Shown: positions 46,188 to 58,953, numbered from the stretch's first letter. The stretch is 64,000 nt of DNA from Medicago truncatula (GCF_003473485.1 NC_053042.1:42312762-42376761), one strand, 5' to 3'. Translations and numbers: made by a program. The notes: generated from the letters alone by a model not told the origin.

Positions 46188-47542
46188 CTCAAAATCACTG
46201 TCACTTGTTTTAAACTATGGAAAAATAAAGTCAACAATGCAAAAAAATCAACAACTCAGAAAAAATGAAAGACAATAAAAAATTAACTCCTCAAAATATC
46301 ACAAACCAAATATTCTAAATGCAAAGAATTCAAAGTTTTAAAGCTCCGATGAAGTTGGAGGACACAGTTATCATTTTCAAAGGTTGACCAAACGTTTCTT
46401 TCATTGATTAAGAAAGTGTACCAAAATGAGAACTTAATTATTAATCCTGTTAGTTTTTAATTGTCATATTTTGACTTTTTATACAAATCAAGACAACAAA
46501 TACTTTTATTATTTTTAATACAATAATTTATCTTTTTCTTATAATAACCTTAATAATTTAATACTTCATTCCATATATTTCTCTCTCGGCAATAAATATA
46601 TAAGGGTAATAGAGGTAAAACCACATTTAATGATATATTGGACTTTGAAAATAATATTTAATTGGAAACAAATTTTGTATGTAAAATTGACAATTATAAA
46701 GGAACGGAAGGAGTAATTTGTAAGGTGACATAATGAAATACTATACAAGTAATGCAAATTAGGATTTTAATTATTAGCATAATTGGCATTATTAGCATGA
46801 GCTATGCTAAGGTAAGGACAAACTCTTGCAATTTTTCATTGCTATCTTTTTGAATCCGATAATTAATTTTGGATCTGTTTGTGATAGAGAATGAAAAAGG
46901 CACAATTTTTTCCCTTGACAACCATCATCTAGTAAATCCAAATTATAAATGGAATTGCCTTCTCTTTCAAATTTATGGAACTGTGTGTGTTTGACCTGTT
47001 GATATGCACCCAGAAAAGTAAAATGTGGCGTTAAGTTAACATAACACTGTCTAGCACCATCTGTGGAAGGAAAACGATAGACTGACTGGGGGACGAAATT
47101 GACAAATTGTACAAATTCACACTTTCTACCACCATATGTTTCAAATAACAATAATAAGGAAAATATTGACGAGCGTTCCTGTACTCTCTAAAATATTTAA
47201 AAAGTATTTTTGTTTTTGAAAACTTATGTAATTAATGCATTGAAAATTGAAATATTTGACTTTTTGATGAAATCATTTCTTCTTTTGGGATGCTTAAAGA
47301 ATTCTCCGAGACATTCGTTAACAAGATCCTAATAATAATAATCTATACTATATATAGTGTTAAATATATTTTTGGTCCATATAAATATGTAAACTTTTTG
47401 TTTTAGTCCTTCTAAAAAATTTCTTTAACTTTTAGTCCTAAAAAAATTTCTCATCTTCCCTTTTGGTCTCTCCTTTAATGTAAACTCATAAACTCAGTCA
47501 AGTACATGATTTTTCTAAGGTCCACATTGCACGATAGTTTAT
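46188..47542. other. ABCB B upstream region and spacer
   Basis: An acceptor-like TTTTTCCATAG on the minus strand at about 46216, before the start codon, suggests a 5' UTR intron as in copy A. A Stowaway-like right end (AAGGAACGGAAGGAGTA) ends at about 46715. An open frame at 46807-47151 (minus) has no family resemblance I can name. At about 47360-47480 are decayed TTGGTCC-type element ends. Confidence 0.45.
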
Positions 47543-47611
47543 GTGTTTATGATGCACATAAAATCTATAAATTGTTGTATTTGGTTCATTTGCTATAAAC
47601 TACACGACATA

Positions 47612-47998
47612 ACCTTGAACGCATATCCAGTAGATCTGAACACCAAGTTAACTACAATTAACTACAACGAGGGAAAACTCAATCTTTTCAGGGTTCAGGT
47701 TGATGTTACACTGTCTTTGTTAAAGGATCAATTGGACCAAATTAACCATCGACTCAACCACAAAGACATAAGGAGGGTGGACAATGTTGAGTACTATCAT
47801 CCATCAACCGACTCATATGGAAATGTTTGGTTTGCCAAGATGAAGCTCATGAACGACGAAAACATGAGAACCATGATCTCAACATTTGGTAAATACAGTT
47901 CTAAAGAACCGATCAAGTTGGACGCTTCCTTGGTCGGATCTTTCAAAGATATTCGAGAAAGTTTGATCAAACTTATAGAACCTAAGAAGAAATCATGA
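47612..47998 (+). pseudogene. Fragment of a legume transposon-associated protein of unknown function
   Basis: The readable frame gives YPVDLNTKLTTINYNEGKLN, LLKDQLDQINHRLNHKDIRR and MKLMNDENMRTMISTFGKYS before a TGA at 47996-47998. I recall this kind of sequence as the leading part of repeated legume proteins linked to Mutator-like or plant-mobile-domain elements, but cannot name a domain with certainty. There is no good start codon in the conserved part and no downstream continuation, so it is most likely a truncated copy. Confidence 0.4.
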
Positions 47999-49957
47999 TA
48001 GATCAAATGAAGATTTAAGTTTGGTTGATTCATAATATTTTGTGTGTTTTATTATGTTATTTTATGATGTTAAATTACATTGTTGCAATTCTTATTTTTA
48101 ATGAATGTTATCGAAATTAAATTTCCTATGTTACGAACTCATCCACACCCTCCAAACTTTAAGTTTAAAGACAGTACAAGATTGATTCAAATTATATAAT
48201 TCAAAATATTTTGAGAATGAATCCGAATTATATAATCTAAATTAGCCTAAAATATGAAGCGTGGCGTTACAAGCAAAGTTTGGACAGTTTGTGGTGTGTT
48301 AATTGAATTGTAAACATTATACATGTTTCATTTTACTATAATTACAATCTAGAAATGTTTCATGGTTATAAATAGTCTTGCATCCTTCAACATTTTCATT
48401 TATTCTTTGCTTTTCATTCCTTTTACATATCTCTTTCTTAAATTTCATTTTGGGAGTGAGTTATAATACCATGTTATTGTTGACCAGTTTACTATCTCCA
48501 ATATAGCTTTGCAGTTTATGTGGGATAGTGAGATAGTCAACCTTTATCTTCGTATCAATTATAATACCATATATGAGTTTTAGTAATTTTTGAATTGTAT
48601 AATTTAAAAATCCTTGTAAAAACGTTCAAATTATATAGTCTGAACATGAGTATTTTTAAAAATAAATAGACCGCGTGAGAAGAAAGATGAAAAAAAAGTA
48701 GAAAATAATAATTTGAAAGGCATGGAGCAAATTCATCCAAGAACCTGTTGGTGGTACTTTGACTTTGGAGGGGTCAACCTTCAAACAATGATATATATTT
48801 TATAGGAATAAACATCAATTTAATACTTATGGTATCACAATATCTTCTATTAGTCCTAAAGTAAATCACAATCTCTTCTATTTAGTCCTAAAGTAAATTA
48901 AATTTGTCAACCAAGTCCATGTATATTAACGGATTTCATATATTTGAAATACTGTTTATTATTTTGATATAATTTATGGATTAAATTCGAAAGAGATTGA
49001 TAAACTAGAGATTATTTTTTTTGAAAGATAAACTAATAAAATTAATGATTTATTCGATTTTATAGTATGTTTGGAACAATGGTGGGACACTCCTACTTGT
49101 GGGATAAACTAAAAATTTAAGAGGAATACCGTTCACTAGCCTTAAAAAAAACATTGTTTAGAGTAGACACACATAATAATACATTTTATTTAATTATTTT
49201 AAAAATAAACACTATTAAATTGTTTTATATTTTTCTATTTTAAAATTGTGTGAGTGCATCCAAATAGTTTATATTTAAACTTGTGATCACACAAGTTCTT
49301 CGAAGTTCATGCTTGTTTCACATAACTCAAGGTTGAAATGGAATGGAACACCAAAACACCAACATGATGCAAATTGTTAGCAACACCATACCGACTTTCT
49401 ATGCATATTTGTTGCATCCATTTTGGATAATGTTACAAAGTAATTTCAAGAATGAAAGATGTTAACTTTTTGACAAAGCACCATACTATTTTTGTATGAA
49501 AAAGATTCTGCATAAAAAATTAAAGAAAAAAAGTTCGTGATGTAGATAAAAAGGATAGAAAAGATAGAAGTGATGAATGTGATAATAGATATAAGTGATG
49601 AAAAGAGATAGAAAGAATAAAACATATTAGATGTGTATAAATTTTTAGAAGGCTGTTAAAAAATCAGCATTATAAATTAAAACAAACCAAGGTGAAAAGG
49701 GAAAAGCGGTGGGGACTAGTAGGAAAGGAATAAAGCATCATTCACCTTTTGATAGTGATCTATCCTTAGGTTCTATGATTTATCTTCAACACTAATCAAT
49801 ATACTAATAATAGTAATAAATTAAAATAAGCATTAATCACATAAAGTACAATTGATTCAATAAACTACAATAAATTTGGCTAAGGCCAGTGGAAGGTGCT
49901 CCTAATATTAGACCCTCCATCCAACATGCTCCTTTGCCTTTGAGGAAAAAAGAGGCA
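47999..49957. other. Intergenic upstream of the DUF7705-type gene
   Basis: AT-rich; two TTTAGTCCTAAAGTAAAT repeats at 48850-48900 and scattered A-runs. No gene supported. Confidence 0.5.
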
Positions 49958-51033
49958 ATGGAGAAACAGTTGCAGAAGTTCTTTGTATTATCAAATGTAA
50001 TGCTTTTATGTGCCTCTCTTGTGTCCACAACTCAGTCTCAGACCAATGTCTCAGCTGTAGGAGACCCAGGAATGCAAAGAGATGGTCTAAGAGTAGCCTT
50101 TGAAGCTTGGAACTTTTGCAATGAAGTTGGCCAAGAAGCTCCTTACATGGGTAGCCCAAGAGCAGCTCAATGTTTTGATCTTTCACAAGGTAAGCCAAAT
50201 CACATTCACATAGTCTTTAATATTTCATTTTAGTCCTCAAAGTTACCTCTATTTTTAGTTTTTTGTTGTTGTATGACCAGGTTCTCTATTTTAAATAAAA
50301 TTTAGGAAACTGAGAAATTATTATTAATTAAAGTGTCACTAGCGATCATTTTACAACTGTCTCCGAGGTGATTTGAACCGTTGTTGTAATGACAGGTTCT
50401 CTGATTCACAAGGTGACAGAAAAAGATAACAAACTTGGTGTGGGAGAATCATTACCTGGTCTTAGACCAGAAGACATCAACAATATAGATCTTTATGCTG
50501 TTCAAAAGGAACTGTATTTAGGTTCTTTATGTGAAGTTAAAGACACACCAAGGCCATGGCAATTTTGGATGATAATGTTGAAAAATGGTAACTATGACAG
50601 TAGGTCTGGTTTATGTCCTCAAGATGGTAAAAGGGTACCTCCTTTTAAACCAGGAAGGTTTCCTTGTTTTGGAACAGGATGCATGAACCAACCTATCTTG
50701 TGTCATCAATGGACAAAGCTGGAAGGTGATGTAATGAGAGGAGGATTTAATGGTACTTATGATTTGGATTCTAGTTGTAGAGATAGTGGACTTGATGATA
50801 ATAACAATCTTTCATTTTATGAGGTGGTTTGGGAGAAGAAAGTTAATGTTGGGAGTTGGTTGTTTAAGCATAAGTTAAAGACTTCAAAGAAGTATCCTTG
50901 GTTGATGCTTTACTTGAGAGCTGATACAGTTAGTGGATTCTCTGGTGGTTACCATTATGACACAAGGGGAATGCTTAAAGCTGTAAGTTCAGAACATTTC
51001 CTTCAGAATCCTATGTTTCAAATTTTCAATTCT

Positions 51034-51068
<35 letters not shown>

Positions 51069-52356
51069 AAAAAATGAGAAATGTTAGTAAAGTTAGTAGA
51101 TTGATTATCAAACACTTTCCCACCTTGTTCTGTTCAATTTTAATTTCCATTAATGTATTTTGTTTGGACTGAACAATAATTTTGGTTCTTAAATTTGTAA
51201 GGTGTTTGTCACTTTAGTCTCTAAATGTATCAAAATCACCTAAACATTCTTGAAGTGTGTCTTTTGCTAGTAATATTATGAACTAAATTGACTAATGAAA
51301 ATCATCTTCGAGGACCAAAGTGACCAACAAAAGACACATTATAATATATATGGATTATCTTTTTTGAAATTTTGATGCATTTAGATACTATTGTGAGTGA
51401 CAGCGCCTCACATATTTAAAGACAATTTGGTTTGATTAGACAAAACTAACCATTTAAGTTCAAATTTCAGCCTCTTGAGTCACCAAATTTTAAGGTGAGG
51501 TTAACCTTAGATGTCAAGAAAGGAGGAGGATCCAAGAGCCAATTCTACCTTCTAGACATGGGAAGTTGTTGGAAGAACAATGGTGCACCTTGTGATGGAG
51601 ATGTACTAACTGATGTCACTAGATACAGTGAAATGATCATCAATCCAGAAACTCCAGCTTGGTGTAGCCCTACAGGTTTAGGAAATTGTCCACCATTTCA
51701 TATCACACCAGATAACAAAAAGATATTCAGAAATGACACTGCCAATTTCCCTTATTCAGCTTATCACTATTACTGTGCTCCAGGCAATGCTCAACATTTA
51801 GAGCAACCTGTTAGTACTTGTGATCCTTATAGTAATCCTCAAGCACAAGAGATAGTTCAGTTATTGCCTCATCCTATTTGGGGTGAGTATGGTTATCCCA
51901 TTAATAAAGGTGATGGTTGGGTTGGTGATGCAAGGACTTGGGAACTTGATGTTGGTGGCCTAGCAAGTAGACTTTACTTCTATCAGGTCAATCATTCAAT
52001 TATCACTCTAATATTGGAAACTTATGAGTCATCACATTACATCACATACTCATTCATTTGTGTCTCTTGCAAATTCGTATTTATGTTATGGCGAAATTTT
52101 TGTGACACGGTGATTTTGTTGAAGTTTAACATGTAGCTTTTGTTATTATGATTCTGTCAAATTTGTTGTCAATCTAAACGTACACTTTATTTTGCAGGAC
52201 CCGGGAACTTCTCCTGCTAAAAGAATATGGACATCTATTGATACGGGCACAGAGATATTTGTTAGCGACAAAGATGAGGTGGCAGAGTGGACTATAAGTG
52301 ACTTTGATGTTATTCTAATACAACCAAAAAGTAGTTTGATGACTAATGTTTATTAG
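49958..52356 (+). CDS. Secreted plant protein of unknown function (DUF7705 type)
   Basis: Four exons, 49958-50189, 50396-50982, 51471-51986 and 52198-52356, join in frame to 497 residues. The start was placed at MEKQLQKFFVLSN because it opens a clean signal peptide (hydrophobic VLSNVMLLCASLVS, then TTQSQT). An earlier in-frame ATG at 49889 would add a hydrophilic leader. The mature part is rich in Cys, Trp, Tyr and Gly: VAFEAWNFCNEVG, GRFPCFGTGCMNQPILCHQW, LYLRADTVSGFSGGYHYDTR, MGSCWKNNGAPCDGDVLTDV, WCSPTGLGNCPPFHITPD, HYYCAPGNAQHLEQP and GWVGDARTWELDVGG. This matches a conserved land-plant extracellular family now listed as DUF7705; no activity is established. The Cys pattern implies disulfides and a cell-wall or apoplast location. 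Intron 2 has a 32-T run. Confidence 0.88.
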
Positions 52357-53397
52357 GTTTGGAGAGTAAGAAAATAGGATTGACATTAAAGAGTAAACTA
52401 AACTTTTGGGATTAGATGGTCCCCAAAGTTTAGGTTTCTAAATGATCATTGTCAAAAGGAAATCCTCATTATCAAATTCGGATCTAGGATCCTGTACTGA
52501 GGAATAAAGTATGGTAAATGATGAGAAATTGAGAATCAAGTATAATTGTTTTAAATAAATTTATTTAATTCTAACATTGTTGATATTTGTTCCTCATGTG
52601 ATGAATTTATGTGTCGTTATGAGCATATTTCGGTCAAGCGAATATATATTTCAGACCAGGCTAGCAATCTACTTTATAATTTTTTTATGCGATATGTATT
52701 TTAGAATGGATGAAGTATGACTTAAACGCAAGGTAAAACACCTTATTGAGTACCTTCCTTATTCGAGACTCAAGAGAGGTACTTCGTTCCACAAAGCATT
52801 ATTGAGTACCTTAAACGCAAGGCTTGAAGCTTGGCCTATCCCTTTGTGGTCTTTTTTGTCACAGGACCGTTTTCTAAGACTTTTAGTGAAAGGCAAGTAT
52901 CGTTTGTTCGGACCATATATCAGCACATTGTTACAAAACATTGGTGTACAATTTTTGAGTGGCAACTGGCAAGAGCCATGTGTCTAGCACCTAACTCGTT
53001 TGTGTGTATGTAAGTGTAATAACGATGTTAATAGCTAATAACACAAGATACATGTTTTTCATTGCGTCCAAAAGTATCCTACAAATTTCTCAATATCAAA
53101 GCCTCGTGACTCAACTCAAGTCTCCATTGGAGAAGGCTAGCGGTTGGCTTTGGACATTCAAAGAGTTGTATCCAAGAGGTCCAGAACTCAATCACCACTA
53201 TTAACATTTTTCTCTGCCTACTACTGACATAACAAAAGAGCCTCATCTCATGACTTAATCACTTTCATGATATTTATTTTCTGCTTAATGTAAGACTCGT
53301 AACATTTCCTTCAAAAAGAAACATTTTAGCCTCTTTTGTGAGCAAACAATTTTCTCTTTGGCACGCGCGGAGCCTCACTTATTTTTCGAGTAAACAA
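52357..53397. other. Spacer downstream of the DUF7705-type gene
   Basis: 3' UTR first, then sequence with short open frames on both strands (52759-53213), locally GC-richer than its surroundings. None resembles a family that I know; it may be a transposon piece. Confidence 0.4.
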
Positions 53398-53635
53398 TTA
53401 AATTGGTCCTTATCTTTGTAAATCATTCTCAAATTAGTCTTTGATTCTATTAATATTTCAAACCAGTCTCTGTCTTTATCAAAAGATTTTCAATTATTCT
53501 CTATCCTTATGTTTTTGTTACATGATGAGGGATTTAATTGAGAAATTTTTGATAAAGACAAAGACTAGTTTGTAATATTAATATAGTCAAGTACTAATTT
53601 GAAAGTGGGTTACAAAGGCGGAGATCGAGTTTATG
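53398..53635. mobile_element. Foldback MITE
   Basis: AATTGGTCCTTATCTTTGTA and CTCAAATTAGTCTTTGATT (left) are mirrored by GACTAGTTTGTAATATT, ACTAATTTGAAAGTGGG and TACAAAGGCGGAGATCGAG (right). About 238 bp, ends of the TTGGTCC type common in legumes. Confidence 0.55.
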
Positions 53636-54733
53636 GTTGGTTTACTTCTTATTTTTCACTATTTTGTGGTGAACTTTAATCTTGCTTATATGTAACCTTT
53701 TATGTAGTCCAACTCAGAATGAAACATCAATTGTTATCAATTTAACCTAAAATAGAATCCAATAAAAAATTAATTAATTTCTCGGTCCTAAAATAACTGA
53801 CATATTTTTAAAAAAATATATACCATAGTGACCGGTCCATTTTAATTTTTAATATAATATTACTTATTATTTTTCAACTGTTCAATCTAATTAATATTAT
53901 TTGCGATCATTCGCAATTCAACGTCTTGCTTTTTGCAATTGAACTTTTTTACAACATACAAAATTAATATTATTTTCAATGTGATGAATCAACAAAAATT
54001 TGTGGCGTTAGTATTTTAGAAATTTAAAATTGGAGATTATATTTTCAGATTCGAAAATTGGAGAACTAAAATTGTGAATCATCAAAAGTGTATTTGATAA
54101 TTTTTTAAATTGTAATAGAGGAAATAGTGTTGATGACTTGATGTACTACTAGCTTAATATAGCAGTACACTTTGAGATCATCCAGAATCCATTCTTTGAG
54201 TTGGCCAATAGCAATAGTACAACAATGATATAATAAGTAGTACATCTAAAATTTCCTAGTACATACATGTACTGCAAACTTGCAAAGTACAAACTAATCC
54301 CCCTTTATGCGATTACATATAGAATCAAACGGGATCATACATTCATTCATTCAACATAATGCATTTTATGCAAAATTTAACAACCCAAATTTTACAAGAG
54401 TTTGAGAAGCTGCTGAATACTAAGGGTGTTGACAAGCACGAGGTAAGGTAATGTAATTTAGATGTAAAAAAGTTTGGGACTGGGATTAATAGTTAATGAC
54501 AGGACAAAGACAGGGAACATGCAGAGCATGGATGAAACTATCGACAGTGAAGGAAACTGTTGTGGCTCCACTCATGCACTGCCTCTTCCCTGGCTTATAA
54601 TCTGTTTTTATTATTCCTTGGTTCCTATCATCTTTTATTTGTTGATTTATTTATTATCTAGTATGATCTATATTAAAACGTGTTTAATTAATGTATTCAA
54701 CTTAGTGTATATTTCGTACCACAGTGGGTTGTA

Positions 54734-54824
54734 AGAATCACGATGATTCATCTTAAACAACTTGATTTTACAGAAAGCTACAAAGTGTAGCTTTTGGAAA
54801 ATCAAGGTGGACCAACGTGATTCT
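54734..54824. repeat. 91-nt palindrome (hairpin)
   Basis: AGAATCACG (54734-54742) pairs with CGTGATTCT (54816-54824), TTGATTTT with AAAATCAA, and AAGCTACA (54775-54782) with TGTAGCTT (54786-54793) around a 3-base loop. Interior bulges separate the stems. It may be a palindromic MITE or, if transcribed, a small-RNA precursor. Confidence 0.65.
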
Positions 54825-55254
54825 GGAAATATCCATCGTTCTACCAAACATATGCTTCCACATTGTAAGATGCCTTATCATTGGGATATGCTATTTAATT
54901 GACGTCTTTAGACCTTGTCACCATATTCATTCAGACAAATATATGATGATATTAGTGATGGTAAATATCAAATATTACACGTGGGAGAAGGTTTGAAATA
55001 ATTAGAGTGAAAATCACTTGACATGGAATAATTTCCCTTTGCTTGCAAAATAATTTCTTTAAATTTAGCTAGCAACTGCTGATATATGTCTGGTCCTGTT
55101 TTTGATTCCTTAAAAAAGGCTATGATCCCATATAATTGTGGAACAAACTATTCTAAATTACGGATGCAATTACGAAATTTTATGTTATGGTAAAATGCAG
55201 ACAAAAGTGGTCGTTGCAGACAAAATTGCCGTTGTGATACCCTTATGGAGATCT

Positions 55255-55566
55255 CTAAGCTTAATTTACAGCTTATAGCATAAGCGCTTATCATGATAAT
55301 AAACTTGTATAAGCTATTTCTATAACAAAAGATAACATAAAGTTAAATTATTTTTGTATAAGCTATAAGTTGTTTACATAAACTATTGAGAAGAGTTTAT
55401 GAAAAATAAGCTCAAAACAACTTATGAATATGTTATAAGTTGTTTTCATAAGTTAGTCCAAACAGTCTCACAAGTACATAAACTGTTTTCATAAGTTAGT
55501 CCAAACAGTATCACATGTGTTCATGTCAGTATATAAACTCAAATATGTTGATTCAAATAGGCCCTA
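55255..55566. mobile_element. MITE of the AAGCTTATAA/CAAACAG family
   Basis: Blocks such as TATAAGCTATTTCTATAACA and AACAACTTATGA recur inverted across the unit, which ends CAAATAGGCCC. A 47-base tandem unit (GTTTTCATAAGTTAGTCC then AAACAGT) lies at about 55449-55514. The same blocks are found at 2500-2710 inside the SecA intron composite, so both belong to one family. Confidence 0.5.
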
Positions 55567-56034
55567 AAACAGTTATATTACAGTTGCAATTACATTTGCA
55601 GACAATAATTTAGAACTATTTGCAATTACATTTACAGTTGTCAATTGTCATTTCATTATATCGTCTCGTACATTTTTATAATAGGGTAGAGTGGACATTG
55701 AATCAGGTTTATTATGCAACTTCTTGTACTGTATGTATGCTTAAGCCAATTTATCATCCTGTTTTGGATTGAAATCAATAATAGTCATTACATTGGTTGA
55801 TGATATAAACAAGTTTGAAATTTGAAAAGATTTGGATGTTACTGCTTACCAAACACATTTTGCACATTAAGTGTATGTTTGGTATAATTTATAATTATTA
55901 TATAAGATAAAAATACTAAATCAAGAGCATTAAAGAATAAATAACAGCACATGAATGAGAGAGTTTATAAGAATAAATTACTATTATTTTGTTGCAAAAA
56001 AAAAGAAGGGACTTACATGGTGTTACCAATAGTA

Positions 56035-56316
56035 TTATTTATCAGACAAGCATAAGGACTCAGTAAGGTCAACAATAACACATGTATTATCTTCTCCCAA
56101 TTTATGATCAAATTTTCCAGATTCTATAAGCTCCAAATCCTCCAAAAGTATCACATAATGCTTTTGAACCTCCCCTGCACTTTTTTCACCTCCAACCATA
56201 GCTGCAACCATCTCCCACCTTTCTGGATGACTCTCATCTACTAAAGCTAAAGCTAGCTCAAACAATTTGTTCTCCTTCCAACTCCACCCACATAACCCCT
56301 TTAGAATATCATCCAT
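56035..56316 (-). CDS. RADIALIS-like single-repeat MYB/SANT protein
   Basis: 93 residues in one frame: MDDILKGLCGWSWKENKLFE, a SANT/MYB repeat with spaced Trp (W11, W13 and PERWEMVAAM) and the family-typical GEKSAGEVQKHYVILLEDL. RADIALIS-like proteins are about 80-100 residues long and act as nuclear competitors of other MYB partners rather than as classical activators, for example in floral asymmetry or organ growth. The C-terminal tail (about 70-93) is acidic and unlike the core. Many family members have an intron near the end; here the frame closes without one. Start chosen as the first ATG before the SANT core. Confidence 0.85.
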   Translation of the reverse strand: MDDILKGLCGWSWKENKLFELALALVDESHPERWEMVAAMVGGEKSAGEVQKHYVILLEDLELIESGKFDHKLGEDNTCVIVDLTESLCLSDK

Positions 56317-57535
56317 GTCACACCCTCACAATCCTTAGAGGATGGTAACTCTTTGAGATGATTGATGACAATTGAGTTACAAATTAACAATACTAACATC
56401 GACCGTTTCAAAAAAAAAATGTTACATTACATTATGCTAATTTACTAATTTTGGACAATCTCATTGATTTGTGTTCTCTTCAGTCTTCACTCATGTGATA
56501 TTTGGGGTAGCCATGTACCTGCAAAAATTAAAAATCATCTTATCTTTGGCGTCACTAGAAGGGCCACATGAATGAGATATAATGAGATTAAATAAAAACT
56601 CAACTTATGATAATGATAGATTGATTATTTTGGGCCTAAAACAGTATACTGATAATATAATAAAATGGACAGTATCAAAAATGATGTACATGGCAATATC
56701 TATTTCTTGCAAGAATTAGTATCACAAATTTTTATTTCCAATTTAAGATATATTGATGTCATGTGGTCCTTGATTTTTTAAGCCAGCTTCATGTTAAAAA
56801 TTTGTACATGAAATAAATGATATTTGGAACATGAAAGAAGTAAGGTCAGAAGTTGTCCGCAAATTATCTATCCATGTTTTATTTTTTCTTTCCAAAATTT
56901 CAATTTTATTTCTTGCACACGGATGGTATGTGAATCTAGTGGTTAAGATTGAACTAAGTTTTTTCATCTTTCTGAAAGATTTGAAACAATTTGATGCCTC
57001 ACCAACGGGAATTAGGTCACTTTCGAGGGGTGTAGGGTCTGATTAAAGGCTAAGATGCGGAAAGTAGATGGATGTAAACTAAGAACATGGGGACGTTAGA
57101 ATGCAAATTAGTTTTTCGAGGGGTGTAGGATTTGAATATAGTTCGAAACTTGAATCAAAAATTAATTCGTTGAATTTGTTTCATGAAAATGAATTGAACT
57201 TAAGTTCAAAATTAAATATGTTAATTAATAGACGGTATGAGTTTGCTTATGTTTTTGTTGCGACCTCACGATTAAAAGTTCATTGAATGTGGAAATTGAG
57301 AAGCTACTATTTATAGCTTTTAAATAGATGCACGTCTACATTATCCCACCATCAAACAAACACTCACTAAGTATATGTTTGGTTCCAGGATGACGAAAAT
57401 TAAGTTTTTTTTTTGTTACAACGAAAATTAAAGTTTGATATAATTGATTTTGATTAAAAGTGAGCATAACAAAATTGATTTATGTTCAGATACAATAATG
57501 TAAAGTTTGACTTGAATTATATATAGTTTGACTTG

Positions 57536-57655
57536 TAAGTGTAGCTCAGTTGACGACTATCAAGAACATTATGTGCAGGGGATAGAGTTTGAACCCCGAA
57601 CTCTCCACTGCTCCACACTTGTGTGAATCTAGCCACTGGATTACTTGACAAAAAA
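57536..57655 (+). repeat. tRNA-derived SINE-like element
   Basis: Box A-like GTAGCTCAGTTGACG is followed about 45 bases later by box B-like GAGTTTGAACCCC, the internal RNA polymerase III promoter of a tRNA. It then runs into a non-tRNA tail ending ACTTGACAAAAAAACT. The acceptor stem does not fold as a functional tRNA, so a SINE is preferred to a tRNA gene. Confidence 0.6.
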
Positions 57656-57677
57656 ACTAAGCATACTTATAAGATAA

Positions 57678-57856
57678 CCAAGCAATTGAGTTCAAATGGT
57701 TAATGAGTTTCACCACGAACGAATCGTTCAGAAGAATCTGAACTCGAATCTTGGATAGAACAATTCTTTATTAGACTTTACTTATCTCTCAACTGAACTT
57801 TAGATTATCATGATTCTTTTCCTCTTAAAATAGGAGATTAACAACAACAAAAATGC
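57678..57856 (+). repeat. SINE-like repeat, copy 2 of 3
   Basis: Same block order as 7806-7976: AATTGAGTTCAAATGGTTAA, box B-like CTGAACTCGAATC, TTAGACTTTACTTA, CTGAACTTTAGATTATCATG, then an AACAACAACAAAAA tail. It abuts the other SINE-like unit. Confidence 0.55.
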
Positions 57857-58953
57857 CTAGATGTAATTTGGAAAGTTTTAGGTATTATGTCACTACATTA
57901 ATTTTCTTAGGCGATGTCATAACATTATCCATTTTGTAAAATATTCTACAATTTTTTTTAACAAATAACGGTAACTATTTTATATCCTCTACTAAACAAA
58001 ATTTACAGATCCACCACTGGTTGTAATGTTGTTGCATTTTGAATAATCTCATCTAAATATGTTGGACAAATTTGCTTAGAAAATTTATTTAAAAGATGAT
58101 ATTCAAGTCAACAATTATACTTGTATACCTCATATTTTCAAGCAACTATTCAACATTTAATTTTCTCTTTATTTTTCTCTTTCTAACACATCGGTCTATC
58201 ACATCACTCTATTTATCTTTTTTCTCTTCTCAAGGTGTATACACATTTATGATATACACTAAATATTTTTCTATTTATGTTCTGAGTAATGTCTGGTTGC
58301 GTCCTCTCCAAATTAGAGAGAGAATAGACGTGATCGATCAATGAGAGGGTCCTATAACTTAGCTTCTATGGGATCTATGTTAAACTCAACTTATTTACAA
58401 CAGTATTTTTAAAAACTAAACCATATTGCCCGGTCGAACCGGAAACGGAAGGCATAACTAGTTTGATATTCTTATTAGATTGTCCGTGCAAGTGAACCGG
58501 TCAGAACCAGCGTAACTCAGTAAAAAAACGGTAACTCGTGTTTGACGAACCAGACGAGGTCAATAAACAATATTCTTCATTCATATTATGACTTCTTTTT
58601 CCTTATATTCGAGATCAGAGTAGTAATATATATTCTTTGCATATCTTTTTATCTTCTTCAATTTCTCTATTAACTCCCAAACATAACCAAGAATATGAAT
58701 ATAGTGATAAAAGAGTCCATCTCATGAAAAAATGTCAAACTCTTGAATTAAACAAGTTATCTCGCAAGTAAACTCTTTTATTTCTCTAGTATCAATAGTT
58801 TACAAAGAATTTCAATCTCTCCACATTTTGTGGTATCACAATTAATGTCTAATGTCCTTATTTATTTCTCTTAATTAATCTGTATTAGTCCTATAGGAAT
58901 TTCTACTTGCTTTTCGTATACAACATTGTGGTAATAATTAATGAAATTTAATT

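Larger units (their letters stand above)
53636..56034. other. Intergenic before the RADIALIS-like gene
   Basis: Holds the palindrome at 54734-54824 and the AACTTATGA-type MITE at 55255-55566. A short spliced-looking reading (54361-54443 joined to about 54503) gives about 38 residues but no recognisable protein, so it is not called. Confidence 0.45.
56317..58953. other. Intergenic between RADIALIS-like gene and pectin methylesterase
   Basis: AT-rich with two adjacent SINE-type units (57536-57655 and 57678-57856). Short open frames elsewhere lack any protein signature. Confidence 0.5.

Noticed and set aside
46807-47151. 115-codon open frame on the minus strand upstream of ABCB B
   Set aside because: No family resemblance, no splice or promoter context, and located in repeat-rich spacer. 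Kept out of the gene list.
52759-53213. Overlapping open frames on both strands after the DUF7705-type gene
   Set aside because: None extends beyond 70 codons and none has a recognisable motif; possibly a transposon piece, but nothing supports a specific call.
54361-54540. Possible tiny spliced gene (about 38 residues, FEKLLNTKGVDKHE then DKDREHAEHG)
   Set aside because: GT and AG signals exist, but the protein is too short and unrecognised, and the region is flanked by palindromic repeats.
57536-57610. tRNA gene suggested by box A and box B
   Set aside because: Acceptor, D and anticodon arms do not fold properly, and a non-tRNA tail with an A-run follows; called SINE-like instead.
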